This document shows, piece after piece, positions 27,398-38,033 of a DNA stretch of 64,000 nucleotides. Source of the stretch: Pedobacter glucosidilyticus DSM 23534 (lineage in GTDB: Bacteria > Bacteroidota > Bacteroidia > Sphingobacteriales > Sphingobacteriaceae); contig NZ_AULF01000013.1 of the NCBI RefSeq assembly GCF_000425145.1, positions 56,373 through 120,372 of the forward strand, read 5' to 3'. Numbering within the stretch: position 1 is the first letter of the stretch; each line of letters opens with the position of its first letter. Below the pieces are notes generated by a model, which saw only the letters and a program-made list of their open reading frames with translations, was not told the origin of the DNA and ran no database searches. A program made the position numbers and the translations under genes.

Positions 27398-29182
27398 TTA
27401 CTTTTTCTTTTTTTGTTGTTCTTTCAATTGTTGCTGCTGCCTCATCATATCTTCCAGCTTTTTCTGGAAACCACTTTTCTTCTTTGCACTTTCAGGCTTT
27501 TTCTTAAACTCTTGAATTTGTGCATGGATTTTTTCATCATCAACAAAATATCTAATTAAATATTGCTGTGCAAAAGTTAAAATATTAGCACAGAAATAAT
27601 AATAATTAAGACCTGCCGGATAGGCATTTAAAACACCAAAGAAAATGATAGGTGTGATATAACCAATATACTTCATTTGCCCTTGCGCACCAGAAACTTG
27701 ATTGTTAAAGTAAGTGTAAATCAAAGTGGAAATGGTCATCAATAAACACATTAAGCTGATATGGCTCCAACCTAAAAGCGGAATAGGTGCGAAGGTGATT
27801 AACTCATCATAAGTAGATAAATCTTTCATCCATAAGAAACTCTCATGTCTTAACTCAAATAAATTTGGGAAGAAATAAAAGAATGCAAGTATAAAAGGCA
27901 TCTGGAATAATAGAGGTAAACATCCCCCCAATGGGTTTACACCAGCCTGCTTGTATAGTTTTAAGTATTCTTGTTGTAAAAGGGTAGGGTTATCGTCTCC
28001 AACTTTCTTTTTTATCTCATCCATCTCTGGCTTTAAAACTCTCATTTTAGCCATTGATAAGTAGGATTTATAAGTAAACGGAAATAATACTGTTTTTAAA
28101 ATAATGGTTAACAGTAATATAATAATACCATAGCTCATGTTAAAGCCTTCAAAGAAATTGAAAACAGGTAAAACTAAGTATCTGTTTATCCATTTTAATG
28201 GGCCCCAACCCATTTTTACTTGCTTTTCTAAATCGTTACCTTGTGCTCTTAACTGCGAAAATTTATTAGAACCAAAATAGTATTCTAACTCATACTGATT
28301 AACTTGTTGGTTTTTAAAAGGAAGGTTTAAATTGGCTTGATAAGCTTTTACTGCCGAGTTATTAGCAACAGTTTGTACTTTAAGTGTACTATTCTTAAAG
28401 CCATCTTTGCTCATTAAAGCAGCAGAAAAGAAGTGTTGTTTAAAAGAAACCCATGCTAATGTCTCCTCTGCGAAAGCTTTTTCCTCACTTTCTGTTTCAC
28501 TTAAATAATCTACATCTTCATTAGCTATTTTATAATAAGTGGTAGAGTAGATACGCTCGTTTTGAATATCCTTTTCTTGTTGCTGTAATTCAGCAGCCCA
28601 ATTGATGGCCAAGCCCTTATCAGCGTTTACTTTATTTTGGAAACCACTTAATACAATGTTAAAATCAACTTTATTACTTCCTTTAGCTAAAGAATAAGTG
28701 TAATTAACAAAAGAGCCATCGGCATTTGTGGCTTTTAAAACTAATTTATCATCCTGTACAACTTCTTTGGCAAAGAAAAGGTTGCTGGTGTTTAGGTTTT
28801 GATTGTTTTGGCTATAGGCTATTCCGAAATTGTTTTGCTTGTTAAATAAAACCACTGGCTTGTTAAGCTGGTTAGTTTCATTTTTAAGTTCAACACTAGA
28901 AACTTTACCACCCAGTGTAGAAATAAAAACTTTTATTTTATCATTTTCTAAGGTTAAAATTTCTTCTTTTTGTACAACCTGATTTTGTGAATTGGTATCT
29001 ATAGGTAAAGTTGTAGTTTTTGCTACAGCAGCAGGTTGTTGAACTCCTTTTTTTGATTTAGCAATTGAATCTTGTACAAATTCTTCTCTTTTAAGCTGCT
29101 CTTCAGATGGTTTTAGCAAAAATGTTGAGCCAACTAATATGACTAAAATCAGGAACAAACCTGTAAACGTATTTCTATCCAT
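27398..29182 (-). CDS. yidC: Membrane protein insertase YidC
   Basis: A 594-residue YidC of the Gram-negative type: N-terminal anchor helix (about 6-24), a large periplasmic beta domain, and the C-terminal helical core beginning FFEGFNMSYGIIILLLTIILKTVLFPFTYKSYLSMAKM and containing NPLGGCLPLLFQMPFILAFFYF. The tail is very basic and Gln rich (QQQQLKEQQKKKK), as expected for ribosome contact. It inserts membrane proteins, alone or with SecYEG. It follows pyrG with a 22-bp gap. Confidence 0.95.
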   Translation of the reverse strand: MDRNTFTGLFLILVILVGSTFLLKPSEEQLKREEFVQDSIAKSKKGVQQPAAVAKTTTLPIDTNSQNQVVQKEEILTLENDKIKVFISTLGGKVSSVELKNETNQLNKPVVLFNKQNNFGIAYSQNNQNLNTSNLFFAKEVVQDDKLVLKATNADGSFVNYTYSLAKGSNKVDFNIVLSGFQNKVNADKGLAINWAAELQQQEKDIQNERIYSTTYYKIANEDVDYLSETESEEKAFAEETLAWVSFKQHFFSAALMSKDGFKNSTLKVQTVANNSAVKAYQANLNLPFKNQQVNQYELEYYFGSNKFSQLRAQGNDLEKQVKMGWGPLKWINRYLVLPVFNFFEGFNMSYGIIILLLTIILKTVLFPFTYKSYLSMAKMRVLKPEMDEIKKKVGDDNPTLLQQEYLKLYKQAGVNPLGGCLPLLFQMPFILAFFYFFPNLFELRHESFLWMKDLSTYDELITFAPIPLLGWSHISLMCLLMTISTLIYTYFNNQVSGAQGQMKYIGYITPIIFFGVLNAYPAGLNYYYFCANILTFAQQYLIRYFVDDEKIHAQIQEFKKKPESAKKKSGFQKKLEDMMRQQQQLKEQQKKKK

Positions 29183-29204
29183 TATATCTATTTATATGCT
29201 ATTC

Positions 29205-30818
29205 TTAATGCTTCTTTTTTGAATGTTCTAAAGAAGCGGCGACAAATTTAACAAAAAGTGGGTGAGGATTAGCAACTGTTGATTTTAATTCGGGGTGAAA
29301 CTGTGAAGCAATAAAGTAAGGATGAGTTTTTAATTCAACAATCTCTACTAAATTATTCTCCGGATTAATACCAGAAGCTATCATACCAGCAGCTTCGTAT
29401 TGTTTTAAGAAATCATTGTTAAACTCATATCTGTGTCGGTGTCTCTCTGTAATTTTTGATTTTCCGTAGATATTATAGGCTTTAGAACCTTTTTTAAGCT
29501 CGCAAGGGTAAGAACCTAAACGCATAGTGCCACCCTTTAAGGTAACTTTCTTTTGCTCTTCCATCATAGATATAACAGCATGCTCGGTATTTTCATCCAT
29601 CTCTGTACTATGTGCATGCGTTAATCCTAAAACGTTTCTTCCAAATTCTATAACAGCACACTGCATCCCTAAACAGATACCAAAGAAAGGAATATTGCTT
29701 TCTCTTATAAACTTTATAGCCGTAATTTTACCTTCTATACCGCGGGCACCAAAGCCTGGTGCTACCAGTACACCATCTAGTTTACCTAGTTTTGCCTTTA
29801 CATTCTCTTCTGTAATACTTTCAGAATGGATACATTCTACACGTACTTTACATTCATTAAAAGCTCCGGCATGTATAAAAGATTCTGTTATAGATTTATA
29901 AGCATCAGGTAACTCCACATATTTACCTACCAAACCAATTCTTACTTCTGCTGTAGGGTTCTTTAACCTGCCTAAAAAATCTTTCCAGCTTTCTAAATCA
30001 GGTTCGTTTTTAAGCGGAAGTTTTAATTTACTTAATACTGTACGGTCTAATTGCTCTTTTAGCATTAATAAAGGCACATCGTAAATGGTGCTGGCATCAA
30101 TAGACTCTATAACAGCATTTAAATTTACGTTACAAAATTGGGCAATTTTTTTCCTGATATCCTGGCTGATGTGGTGTTCTGTTCTACAAACCAAAATATC
30201 TGGCTGTATACCATACTCTAACAACATTTTAACTGAGTGTTGGGTAGGTTTTGTTTTTAATTCTCCGGCTGCAGCCAAAAACGGGATTAATGTTAAATGG
30301 ATAACTAGCGCATTGTTAGAGCCAACTTCCCATTTAAATTGTCTTACAGCTTCTATGTAAGGTAAAGATTCAATATCACCAACAGTACCACCAAGTTCGG
30401 TAATCACAATATCAAAATTTCCGCTCTCACCTAATAAGCGCATATTGCGTTTAATTTCATCAGTAATATGTGGAATAACTTGTACTGTTTTACCCAAGAA
30501 TTCGCCTTGTCTTTCTTTATTGATAACGTTTTGGTAAATTCTACCTGTTGTAATGTTGTTGGCTTGTGATGTCGGGATGTTTAAGAAACGCTCGTAGTGG
30601 CCTAAGTCTAAATCTGTTTCGGCTCCATCTTCAGTTACAAAGCATTCGCCATGCTCATAAGGATTTAAAGTTCCCGGATCTATGTTGATGTAGGGATCAA
30701 ATTTTTGGATAGTTACACTGTAACCCCTTGCTTGTAAAAGTTTAGCTAATGATGCGGAAATAATACCTTTCCCTAAAGACGATGTAACGCCGCCCGTAAC
30801 AAAAATATACTTAGTCAT
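29205..30818 (-). CDS. pyrG: CTP synthase
   Basis: A 537-residue enzyme converting UTP to CTP with glutamine. The amidoligase domain begins [23 protein letters not shown]. The glutamine amidotransferase domain has [10 protein letters not shown] and the catalytic cysteine in [18 protein letters not shown]. The C-terminal His/Glu are in [10 protein letters not shown]. Full length and well conserved. A sequence matching the TAnnTTTG promoter box lies on the minus strand near 30896-30903, but no -33 partner is clear. Confidence 0.97.
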   Translation of the reverse strand: MTKYIFVTGGVTSSLGKGIISASLAKLLQARGYSVTIQKFDPYINIDPGTLNPYEHGECFVTEDGAETDLDLGHYERFLNIPTSQANNITTGRIYQNVINKERQGEFLGKTVQVIPHITDEIKRNMRLLGESGNFDIVITELGGTVGDIESLPYIEAVRQFKWEVGSNNALVIHLTLIPFLAAAGELKTKPTQHSVKMLLEYGIQPDILVCRTEHHISQDIRKKIAQFCNVNLNAVIESIDASTIYDVPLLMLKEQLDRTVLSKLKLPLKNEPDLESWKDFLGRLKNPTAEVRIGLVGKYVELPDAYKSITESFIHAGAFNECKVRVECIHSESITEENVKAKLGKLDGVLVAPGFGARGIEGKITAIKFIRESNIPFFGICLGMQCAVIEFGRNVLGLTHAHSTEMDENTEHAVISMMEEQKKVTLKGGTMRLGSYPCELKKGSKAYNIYGKSKITERHRHRYEFNNDFLKQYEAAGMIASGINPENNLVEIVELKTHPYFIASQFHPELKSTVANPHPLFVKFVAASLEHSKKKH

Positions 30819-31064
30819 TGTATGTGGATAATCTTTAAAAACTTAGAATTTGAGCCTAAAAAATGCCTCTTTTCTAAATCTTTTTGTACGGGATTCAAAA
30901 GTAAGGTTTTTTTCTGATAGTATAATAGGTGTGGAGAAAATACCCTTTGTGGATAAGCATGAATATGATCTTGTACTGCTTTTAAATGATTAATAATCAG
31001 TACTTCGCAGCAATTTTATTTTTTACATATTATTTCTGTTATTTTTGCCCTTAAATCGCATTTT

Positions 31065-31496
31065 ATGGATCATATATTCAGAAACCTACTTATTAGATAT
31101 CAGAACTATTTTATAGAGTTTTTTCAGTTAATAGAAGATAAAAATCTTATAAAAGAAGAGCAACAAAGTGCCGCACAAAAAATCAAGAATTATCTGGAAA
31201 GCATGCCAGAACTTGTGGGCGATTTTGATATTTTCTTTTCCATCTCTAAGCAAAGTGGAGCTTTAACGGCTACTTGGAGTATCAACATCAGTGAAAACGG
31301 TTTTAGCGTTCGTTCTTACGCTGTTGATGATTTAGATGAAATGGATGAGTGGCATTTTAATTATTATAGCCATACTCAGGAATATGAGGGTAACTTATTT
31401 ACCGATGGTGATTGGGATTTGTTTCTAGACGAAGTAGCAGAAATTGATGACGCCGGTGGCGAGAAAATATCTTGTGAATTGAGTTTTAAAGTTTAA
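31065..31496 (+). CDS. Conserved hypothetical protein
   Basis: 143 acidic residues with no signal peptide or membrane helix. The segment ALTATWSINISENGFSVRSYAVDDLDEMDEWHFNYYS near 66-102 looks like a beta-rich domain. I do not recognise a family. It is transcribed away from pyrG, and its 3' end overlaps the convergent endonuclease gene by 4 bp. Confidence 0.6.
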   Translation: MDHIFRNLLIRYQNYFIEFFQLIEDKNLIKEEQQSAAQKIKNYLESMPELVGDFDIFFSISKQSGALTATWSINISENGFSVRSYAVDDLDEMDEWHFNYYSHTQEYEGNLFTDGDWDLFLDEVAEIDDAGGEKISCELSFKV

Positions 31497-32515
31497 TGCT
31501 GATAACACCTCCCATTGGCATTTGTGGTGTTACGTTTGCATCTGTCGCCAGCTTTTGTAACTCCTGAACATTGTACAGCTGCTGATGTTTTTAACTCAGC
31601 TTCATTGCTTTCATTTTGTTCTAAAAGCTGTTCTTGTTTGACAGTGCTTTTTTCGTTAATAGATGTTGTATTATCCCACGACCAGCATGGTAAACACAGT
31701 GTTTTTTCTATAACTTCTTCCTGCTCATTAGGCAATGCAAAAAAGAAATCAATACCTGTAAATTTTTCTACACTATCTACACTAACAGCATAATATTGAA
31801 GTGGTTGTGTACTACTTTTATTCTCTAAAATAAAGCCTATACCCTTAATATCAGGTAAGTTATAATCTAAAATAACTTTATAATAATATTTAGGTACGCT
31901 TACTTTATTTACACCTATACTTGGTAAGCTACCATTTAAAACAGGACCAGTTGCTATATATAAGGCTTCATTTTCTACAGCCCAAGTTCTAACTAATTCT
32001 TCCAGTTTTTTCCATATACCACGGTTAAAGCCAGGGTTTTGCGGACTCATGTTACTATAATAAAAGCTTTCTGCCATGGCTGTTGCAGACCATCCCATAT
32101 CTGCTGCTGGGGCCAAATGTCCACGGTCATAGCCAGAAGAAGTGTAATCTTTAGATTGAGCTGTGCCGGTTTTAACTTTTGGATCTTCTATAAATTTATC
32201 TGTTCTGTTATAAAGTTTAACAGTTTTTTCTTTTGTGAGTTCGTAGGCTACCCAATTGGCTTGCTCGTGTGTCTCATTATAAGAAAGCGAAAATCCACTG
32301 TGGCGGATAACCACATCTTTAGACATCATTTTTGGAATTTCTAACTGAGCTATTTTAGCGATTTTAGGATTCCAAGTTTTTAAACTATCTGCATAAGTCC
32401 AAGTGCCGTTTTCCCATAACCAAACTTTTTTACCACTTGTTGTGGTAGCTTCCTGTTGCCCAAATACATCATAAAAAGTAAAGTACAATAAAAAAATCAA
32501 TAGGAGTTTCTTCAT
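31493..32515 (-). CDS. Secreted DNA/RNA non-specific endonuclease (DRGH nuclease)
   Basis: 340 residues with a signal peptide (about 1-20). The beta-beta-alpha metal nuclease motif DRGH lies at 130-133, followed by LAPAADM and NMSPQNPGFNRGIWKKLE with the metal-binding Asn. The C-terminus CSGVTKAGDRCKRN..NGRCYQH is a small Cys3His putative zinc module. Likely a periplasmic or secreted nuclease of the NUC1/NucA family. Role could be nutrient scavenging or DNA degradation. Confidence 0.88.
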   Translation of the reverse strand: MKKLLLIFLLYFTFYDVFGQQEATTTSGKKVWLWENGTWTYADSLKTWNPKIAKIAQLEIPKMMSKDVVIRHSGFSLSYNETHEQANWVAYELTKEKTVKLYNRTDKFIEDPKVKTGTAQSKDYTSSGYDRGHLAPAADMGWSATAMAESFYYSNMSPQNPGFNRGIWKKLEELVRTWAVENEALYIATGPVLNGSLPSIGVNKVSVPKYYYKVILDYNLPDIKGIGFILENKSSTQPLQYYAVSVDSVEKFTGIDFFFALPNEQEEVIEKTLCLPCWSWDNTTSINEKSTVKQEQLLEQNESNEAELKTSAAVQCSGVTKAGDRCKRNTTNANGRCYQH

Positions 32516-32868
32516 GAGCGTTAGATAAGCTTTTTGTTTGGCTAAATTAAAAGATTATTTAAATACCTAGCATTTTGATTTTTTTAAATGATAGAGGATA
32601 TATAGGGATAGAGACTTTTTTTAGTAAAAAATAGGTTTCATTTTGTCCTTCCATTAAAGCCTTTTACTTTTCGCTTAGGTTACCTCACTTCGTTTTGACT
32701 TTCAATAAATATTTACTTTATTTAATTTAAATTCTAACTTATGAATACATCCTGTGGAATTAATGATGATGAAATACAAGGAAAATTGTACTTATTGTAG
32801 TTTGTTTCTTTTTTACGTTTTTTAATTCTACCTGTTAAATAATTCTACCTGTTAAACAACAAAATAAT
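32516..32868. other. Intergenic region with a 16-bp direct repeat
   Basis: About 350 bases between divergent genes. It must hold both promoters. The only structure noticed is a perfect 16-bp direct repeat at 32824-32839 and 32841-32856, just before the start codon at 32869. No RNA gene seen. Confidence 0.55.
32824..32856 (+). repeat. Tandem 16-bp direct repeat upstream of barrel gene
   Basis: AATTCTACCTGTTAAA occurs twice with a 1-bp spacer (17-bp period), ending 12 bp before the ATG of the outer-membrane protein gene. It could be a regulator binding site in the 5' leader or simple slippage. Confidence 0.7.
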
Positions 32869-34095
32869 ATGATAAGAAAAATTTGGATTTTACTTTTGAT
32901 AGTAGTTTCTAGCTTTAAATCAGATGCTCAAATTATTTTTGAGAGCGGCTATTTTATTACTGATGCAGATGAAAGAGTAGATTGTTTGATTCGCAATATG
33001 GATTGGATAAACAATCCATCAAAATTCCAATATAAGCTTTCTTCAAATGATGCCATTAAAGTAGGGGATATTCATACAGTAAAAGAATTTGGTATTAATC
33101 AAGTTTCTAAATATATAAGAACTCAAACAAAAATTGATAGATCTTCTGACCGTATAGAGGAAATGGATGCTGAGAGAAATCCTGTTTTTCAAGAAGAATT
33201 ATTATTCTTAAAAGTTCTTATAGAAGGGCAGTTTTCTTTATTACAATATGTGGATAACGGTTTAGTAAGATTTTTTTATAAAACTAAAGACTCAACTGTA
33301 AATCAATTGGTTTTTAAACGATATATGGTAGATGATAAGGTTTTAAATAACGATTATTTTAAGCAGCAATTACTTATCCTTTTTAATAGTGAAAAAATAG
33401 CATTAGAGGATTTTACACGTCTTAAATATGATGATAGAGATTTAGAAAAGCTATTTATCAAGTATTATGAAGTAAATAATTTAACTTTTATAAATTATCA
33501 ACCTAAAAGGAGTAAGTATCTATTTCATTTAACTATTAGACCAGGGATTAACTATAGCAGTTTGGAAATAGAAAGTGCTATAAACGATTTGCTGAATACT
33601 AATTTTGGAAGTAGTTTAGGGTTTAGATTAGGTGCCGAAGCCGAATTTATTTTGCCTTTTAATAAAAATAAGTGGGGAGTAGTAATAGAGCCTACCTATC
33701 AACATGTTAAATCAGAAGAATTTAAGCAAACAAATCAAGTATCTGGTGGTGTTTTAATTTCCAAATTTGATTATAAGGCGATAGGCATACCAGTAGGTAT
33801 AAGGCATTATTTTTTTCTTAATCAAAAATCAAAATTGTTTTTAAATGTTAATTATGTATTTGACTTCGGTCTTAATTCAACCATTAAATTTTTAAGAAAT
33901 GATAATTCGGTTTATTCGTCATTTGATATTAAATCAATTTCAAGCTTAGCTATGGGTATTGGTTATAAATTTAAGAATACATTAGGCATTGAGATGAGGT
34001 ATCAACCTAGTCCCAATATATTGAGTGAATACCCATATATGACATCTAATTACAACACACTTTTGTTAACACTTGGATATTCGTTATTTAAATAA
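32869..34095 (+). CDS. Outer-membrane beta-barrel protein
   Basis: 408 residues with a signal peptide ending SFKSDAQ near 21. The C-terminal ~200 residues alternate in the manner of an 8-stranded PorT/OMP_b-brl barrel (LTIRPGINYSSLEI, LGFRLGAEAEFILPF, KWGVVIEPTYQHV, GIGYKFKNTLGIEMRYQ). The last residues LLLTLGYSLFK end in an aromatic, as in many barrel proteins. The N-terminal part is a soluble domain of unknown function. Confidence 0.7.
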   Translation: MIRKIWILLLIVVSSFKSDAQIIFESGYFITDADERVDCLIRNMDWINNPSKFQYKLSSNDAIKVGDIHTVKEFGINQVSKYIRTQTKIDRSSDRIEEMDAERNPVFQEELLFLKVLIEGQFSLLQYVDNGLVRFFYKTKDSTVNQLVFKRYMVDDKVLNNDYFKQQLLILFNSEKIALEDFTRLKYDDRDLEKLFIKYYEVNNLTFINYQPKRSKYLFHLTIRPGINYSSLEIESAINDLLNTNFGSSLGFRLGAEAEFILPFNKNKWGVVIEPTYQHVKSEEFKQTNQVSGGVLISKFDYKAIGIPVGIRHYFFLNQKSKLFLNVNYVFDFGLNSTIKFLRNDNSVYSSFDIKSISSLAMGIGYKFKNTLGIEMRYQPSPNILSEYPYMTSNYNTLLLTLGYSLFK

Positions 34096-34139
34096 TACCC
34101 ATAGCTTATAGTTTATTTAATCATTAAAAGCAAAAAGAT

Positions 34140-35123
34140 TTACCAAAGCTGGTGTACATCAGCTTTAATATAAGTATCGTAAATATGTTTAATCACATCT
34201 TTTTGTTGTTGGTTTAAAGTTGGGGCTTCTTCAACTTTTAAATTGTTTAACAGTTGTTGCGGACTAGATGCACCTGGTATCACGCAGCTTATCTCAGGAA
34301 ACTCTAATATCCATTTTAAAGCTAAAAGTGGTAAATCATAATCAGGGAAATGCTTTTTAAGCTCTTCAACAGCATCTAATCCTTTGTTATAATCTATACC
34401 AGAGAAAGTTTCGCCTTTATCAAAAGCTTCGCCATTTCTGTTAAATGTTCTATGGTCATCTTTACCAAAAGTAGTTTCTTTGGTGAATTTTCCGGTTAAC
34501 AAACCGCTGGCTAAAGGTACACGAGCAATAAGGCCGATGTTTTTCTTTTTAGCTTGTTCAAATAAAAGTTCTGTTGGGCGTTGTCTAAAAATGTTGAATA
34601 TCAGTTGTAAGGTACAAACATTATCAAACTCTATGGCTTTTAGCCCTTCTTCAATTTTCTCAACACTAACGCCAAGATTCAAGATTTTTCCCTCTTCTTT
34701 AAGCTTGTCAAACAGCTCGAAAATTTCTGGACGGTATAAAACTTCAATAGGAGGGCAGTGTAGTTGTATTAAATCTATCTTTTCTAGATTCATATTCCTT
34801 AAGCTGCTTTCTACAAAGTTTCTTAAAGCTTTTACCGTATAAGATTGGTTAATATGTGGGTTAAGCTGGCGACCACATTTGGTAGCCACATAAATTTCTT
34901 CTCTTCTGGCTTTTACTATTCTGCCAACGGCTTTTTCACTTTCGCCATCGCCGTAAACATCGGCAGTATCAATAAAATTAATACCTGCATCAATAGCTGC
35001 ATTTAAAATTTTATCAGCATTGTTGTGGTCAAATGCATCTCCCCATTTGCCACCAACTTGCCAAGTTCCTAGGCTAATTTCGGAGATTTTTAAGTTTGTT
35101 TTTCCTAAAATTCTGTAATTCAT
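34140..35123 (-). CDS. Aldo/keto reductase
   Basis: A 327-residue NADPH-dependent (alpha/beta)8 oxidoreductase. The catalytic tetrad is visible: FIDTADVYGDGESEKAVG (Asp, Tyr near 50-56), VATKCGR (Lys) and IQLHCPP (His). The C-terminal cofactor loop CVIPGASSPQQLLNNL is present. Substrate unknown. It lies 27 bp downstream of the 901-aa protein gene on the same strand and may be co-transcribed. Confidence 0.9.
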   Translation of the reverse strand: MNYRILGKTNLKISEISLGTWQVGGKWGDAFDHNNADKILNAAIDAGINFIDTADVYGDGESEKAVGRIVKARREEIYVATKCGRQLNPHINQSYTVKALRNFVESSLRNMNLEKIDLIQLHCPPIEVLYRPEIFELFDKLKEEGKILNLGVSVEKIEEGLKAIEFDNVCTLQLIFNIFRQRPTELLFEQAKKKNIGLIARVPLASGLLTGKFTKETTFGKDDHRTFNRNGEAFDKGETFSGIDYNKGLDAVEELKKHFPDYDLPLLALKWILEFPEISCVIPGASSPQQLLNNLKVEEAPTLNQQQKDVIKHIYDTYIKADVHQLW

Positions 35124-35150
35124 GTATCTTAAAATTGGTTTATTTTTCTG

Positions 35151-37856
35151 TTACTTTACTTGATAACGATAAATGGAGCGCCCAAAGTTGCCATTTTTAT
35201 CCATACCTTCTACAACAATTTTACGAGGACCTTTATCATCACTATTAAAAAATTCAAAACTAGCCTTGCCTTCTTTATCTGTATTTATATAAGGATTCCA
35301 GTAAATGGTAGAACGTATATCTTGAGCTTGTAAACTGGTTCTTGGACCTGTATATTTAGGTTGGTAAAATTGTCTTTCTACTGCATAGCCTTTTGGTTTA
35401 ATGGTTATAACATTGGTTGGCGCAAACAGCTCTTGTATTTGAGCCTTGGTAGCAGGTACTTTTTTTATCTCTTTCATGATGATAACCAAAACACCGCTGG
35501 TATTGCTTCTTCTATTGATACCTGATAAACCATCATTATTGAAAACCTGGACAGATTCTATTCCTTTTGCATCTAAACTATTGAGGTAAGCAATATCAAC
35601 AGGCATATCGTTTACATAAATCTCTACTGGTATTCTTATCCCTTGGTTATAGGTTCTGGTGATGAATAAATTATTATCTACAAATGTTAAACCCGAGGCA
35701 CTTAAACAGTTAACCAATAGGCCGCAGCCGATTAATTGGTCGCCGGTTGTTGTTCTATCAGCCATCATGTTTAGACCTGATAAAGCGGGGAAGTCTAAGT
35801 GGCTTTTTTTAGTTGTTGCGGTAGATTTTATGACAACTTCTCTCAGCATCAGCGAGTTATTATTAATCATTTTACTGTTTCTGAGGTAAGTATTCAAGGT
35901 GCTATCAATATTTAAAATGTCATCAGCAGCGTTTACATTGGCATAAATAGCAGGGAAAGCTTCGCCATCAACATGAATCCTTAAATCTTTAGAATTTAAG
36001 TTGTTACGGGCATTCACAATCACCTCGGCAGAATCTTTAAAAACCATATTACTGAATTTAAATTTACCTTCAGCATCTGTTGTGGTAGTGGTAGAATAGT
36101 ATTTCTCTGGAATTTGTAACAGCAATCGGCCTTTGTCTAAAGGCATACCATTACTTTTTCTGATGGTTCCGGTAATATCAATACCCTGCTCTGGTAAGAA
36201 AGTTAAGTTTGGAGCTTTATCAGCAATAATATCTTTATAGCTAAATCTTCTGTAGCCTTGGGTAAGCATCAATAAATCTAGATGAGCAAGTTTTTGATCA
36301 TCCATCTTATTGAAATAATAATTAGGTTTTTCTATATAACCTTCTAAATTTGAGGTTAACAACAAATTGCTATAAATGGTGGTTTCTGTATCTTCATCTG
36401 CCGGAACTTTGGTTTCATCTATCACAGCAACAGAAAAACTTCCTTCGGCAAGTTCTGTTCCACCGCTATTGGTTATGTTTACTTTAACCTTTTGTCGGCT
36501 ATTATAAGCTTGTAAATCGGTACTTAAGTTTATTTTTAAGTCATCATTACGCTTTAAAAAAATAAGACGCTCACTTAAAGGCTCTCCAATAGAAGAAAAT
36601 AAGGTAACCTGTAAAATACCTGTTGGGAATTTGTTTTTAGGAATTTGACCTGTAAATACAGTGCTTTTTAAATCGCTTTGTGCAGCATAATAGATAACTC
36701 CTGCACTTTTAGCAACAATATAAAAGGCTTTGTTCAGATTTTTATCTACATATTTTTGATTAGCATAAATTTTTAACACTAAGTTTTCATCAATAGTTTT
36801 AAGCGCTATGCGCATGCCTTCTGCTTTAACTTCTGGTAAGGGTATAGTTTTTTGGTTGCCATCTGCAAAAGTTACTTTTGCCTGATATTTTTTATTAAGC
36901 TCTGGTACAAAAGAAAATGCACCCATACCTAAGTGCTGTGAGGTAAATTGAGCTATCTCTTTACCGCTTTCATCCATAATAACACCTTTAGAATTAATAC
37001 CTAATCCATCAGACTTTATTGCTTTAAAAGCTACTTGTGTAGGTATACCATCAATTAAGTCGCCTCCCTCAGGAAAAAACTGAATATCATGTTCTAATAA
37101 TGCAGTTTTTAAAGGAAAAGAGGCTTTGTAACTGGTATTGCTACTAATCTCTACAGTGGTAAAAAGTTCGCCACGATTAATACCTACTTTTGGCGAAGTG
37201 TTTATTTCTATGTTCACAAAGCCTTTATCATCGGTAGTTTCTCTGCCCTTAGCAACACGTTCAAAATCTGCCATAACCTCCCAGCTTACTTTTTTATTGA
37301 TGATAGGCATGCCACGGTCGTCTTTAAACTGAATTCTAGAGTTTACTTTAATAGCTTTATCTGTAACAGTGCCTTTATAAGTAATGTTGGTGTTTAGGTT
37401 TTTATTAATAGCATCACCAATAACTATATTTTTCGTAAATAAATAAGCTTGATTTTGGTTTAACATCCATTTGGTATAAGCCCTAATCCGGTAGTTTCCT
37501 TGTTTATAAGCAAGATAATTTAAAACAATACTTCCTTGTGTTACGCTGTTTTTTACAGGTAGTTTTAAACTTTCTACCAAAGAATCTTTAGCGTTAATTA
37601 ATTCTACATGTAAAATTTTGCTTAGTGGCGAGGGAATATGTTGCTCTAAAGCAACATAAGCTTTAAACCAAATGGTATCTCCAACGGCGTAATAAGGTTT
37701 ATCAAAATGTAAATGAACTTTTTCTGATGGGTAGGTTTGATAATACTTAGCAGTTTTTTCTAATATATCTTTTAATGGTATTGTTGTTTGTGCTAAGGAA
37801 ATAGAAACTTGGCAAAACAAGAAAAAGGATAGTAATACGAGTTTAATTTTGTTCAT
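35151..37856 (-). CDS. Secreted MG2/TonB-plug domain protein
   Basis: 901 residues with a signal peptide (about 1-22). The N-terminal HLHFDKPYYAVGDTIWFKAYV is the MG2 (alpha-2-macroglobulin-like) start typical of Bacteroidota envelope proteins. Bacterial Ig/carboxypeptidase-regulatory-like repeats follow, including DITGTIRKSNGMPL near 560. A TonB-receptor plug-like region comes near 690-790 (LIGCGLLVNCLSASGL, PVEIYVNDMPVDIAYLNSLDAKGIESVQVFNNDG). There is no 22-strand barrel, so it is not a transporter. Function unknown; probably cell-surface. Confidence 0.75.
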   Translation of the reverse strand: MNKIKLVLLSFFLFCQVSISLAQTTIPLKDILEKTAKYYQTYPSEKVHLHFDKPYYAVGDTIWFKAYVALEQHIPSPLSKILHVELINAKDSLVESLKLPVKNSVTQGSIVLNYLAYKQGNYRIRAYTKWMLNQNQAYLFTKNIVIGDAINKNLNTNITYKGTVTDKAIKVNSRIQFKDDRGMPIINKKVSWEVMADFERVAKGRETTDDKGFVNIEINTSPKVGINRGELFTTVEISSNTSYKASFPLKTALLEHDIQFFPEGGDLIDGIPTQVAFKAIKSDGLGINSKGVIMDESGKEIAQFTSQHLGMGAFSFVPELNKKYQAKVTFADGNQKTIPLPEVKAEGMRIALKTIDENLVLKIYANQKYVDKNLNKAFYIVAKSAGVIYYAAQSDLKSTVFTGQIPKNKFPTGILQVTLFSSIGEPLSERLIFLKRNDDLKINLSTDLQAYNSRQKVKVNITNSGGTELAEGSFSVAVIDETKVPADEDTETTIYSNLLLTSNLEGYIEKPNYYFNKMDDQKLAHLDLLMLTQGYRRFSYKDIIADKAPNLTFLPEQGIDITGTIRKSNGMPLDKGRLLLQIPEKYYSTTTTTDAEGKFKFSNMVFKDSAEVIVNARNNLNSKDLRIHVDGEAFPAIYANVNAADDILNIDSTLNTYLRNSKMINNNSLMLREVVIKSTATTKKSHLDFPALSGLNMMADRTTTGDQLIGCGLLVNCLSASGLTFVDNNLFITRTYNQGIRIPVEIYVNDMPVDIAYLNSLDAKGIESVQVFNNDGLSGINRRSNTSGVLVIIMKEIKKVPATKAQIQELFAPTNVITIKPKGYAVERQFYQPKYTGPRTSLQAQDIRSTIYWNPYINTDKEGKASFEFFNSDDKGPRKIVVEGMDKNGNFGRSIYRYQVK

Positions 37857-38033
37857 CAGGAAAATTATAAGCTAATACAAAGGTTAAATATAAAGATAGC
37901 AGCTATTAAAATAGGATGTTTTAACATTTTTTTACAATCCTGTTTGTTTACTAAACAATTTATAATCAATTTTTGTAATCTTATTTTGAAACATACGTTA
38001 TAAACCTTTTATCAATTTTTAATACACACATAT

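Noticed and set aside
30896..30903. TAnnTTTG-type promoter box for pyrG (minus strand); a similar plus-strand match at 47819-47826 before ccmE
   Set aside because: No -33 TTTG partner at the expected distance was found, so neither is listed as a promoter.
34144..34165. AAAGCTG/CAGCTTT hairpin near the end of the aldo/keto reductase gene
   Set aside because: It lies inside the coding sequence and has no following T run in the right direction.
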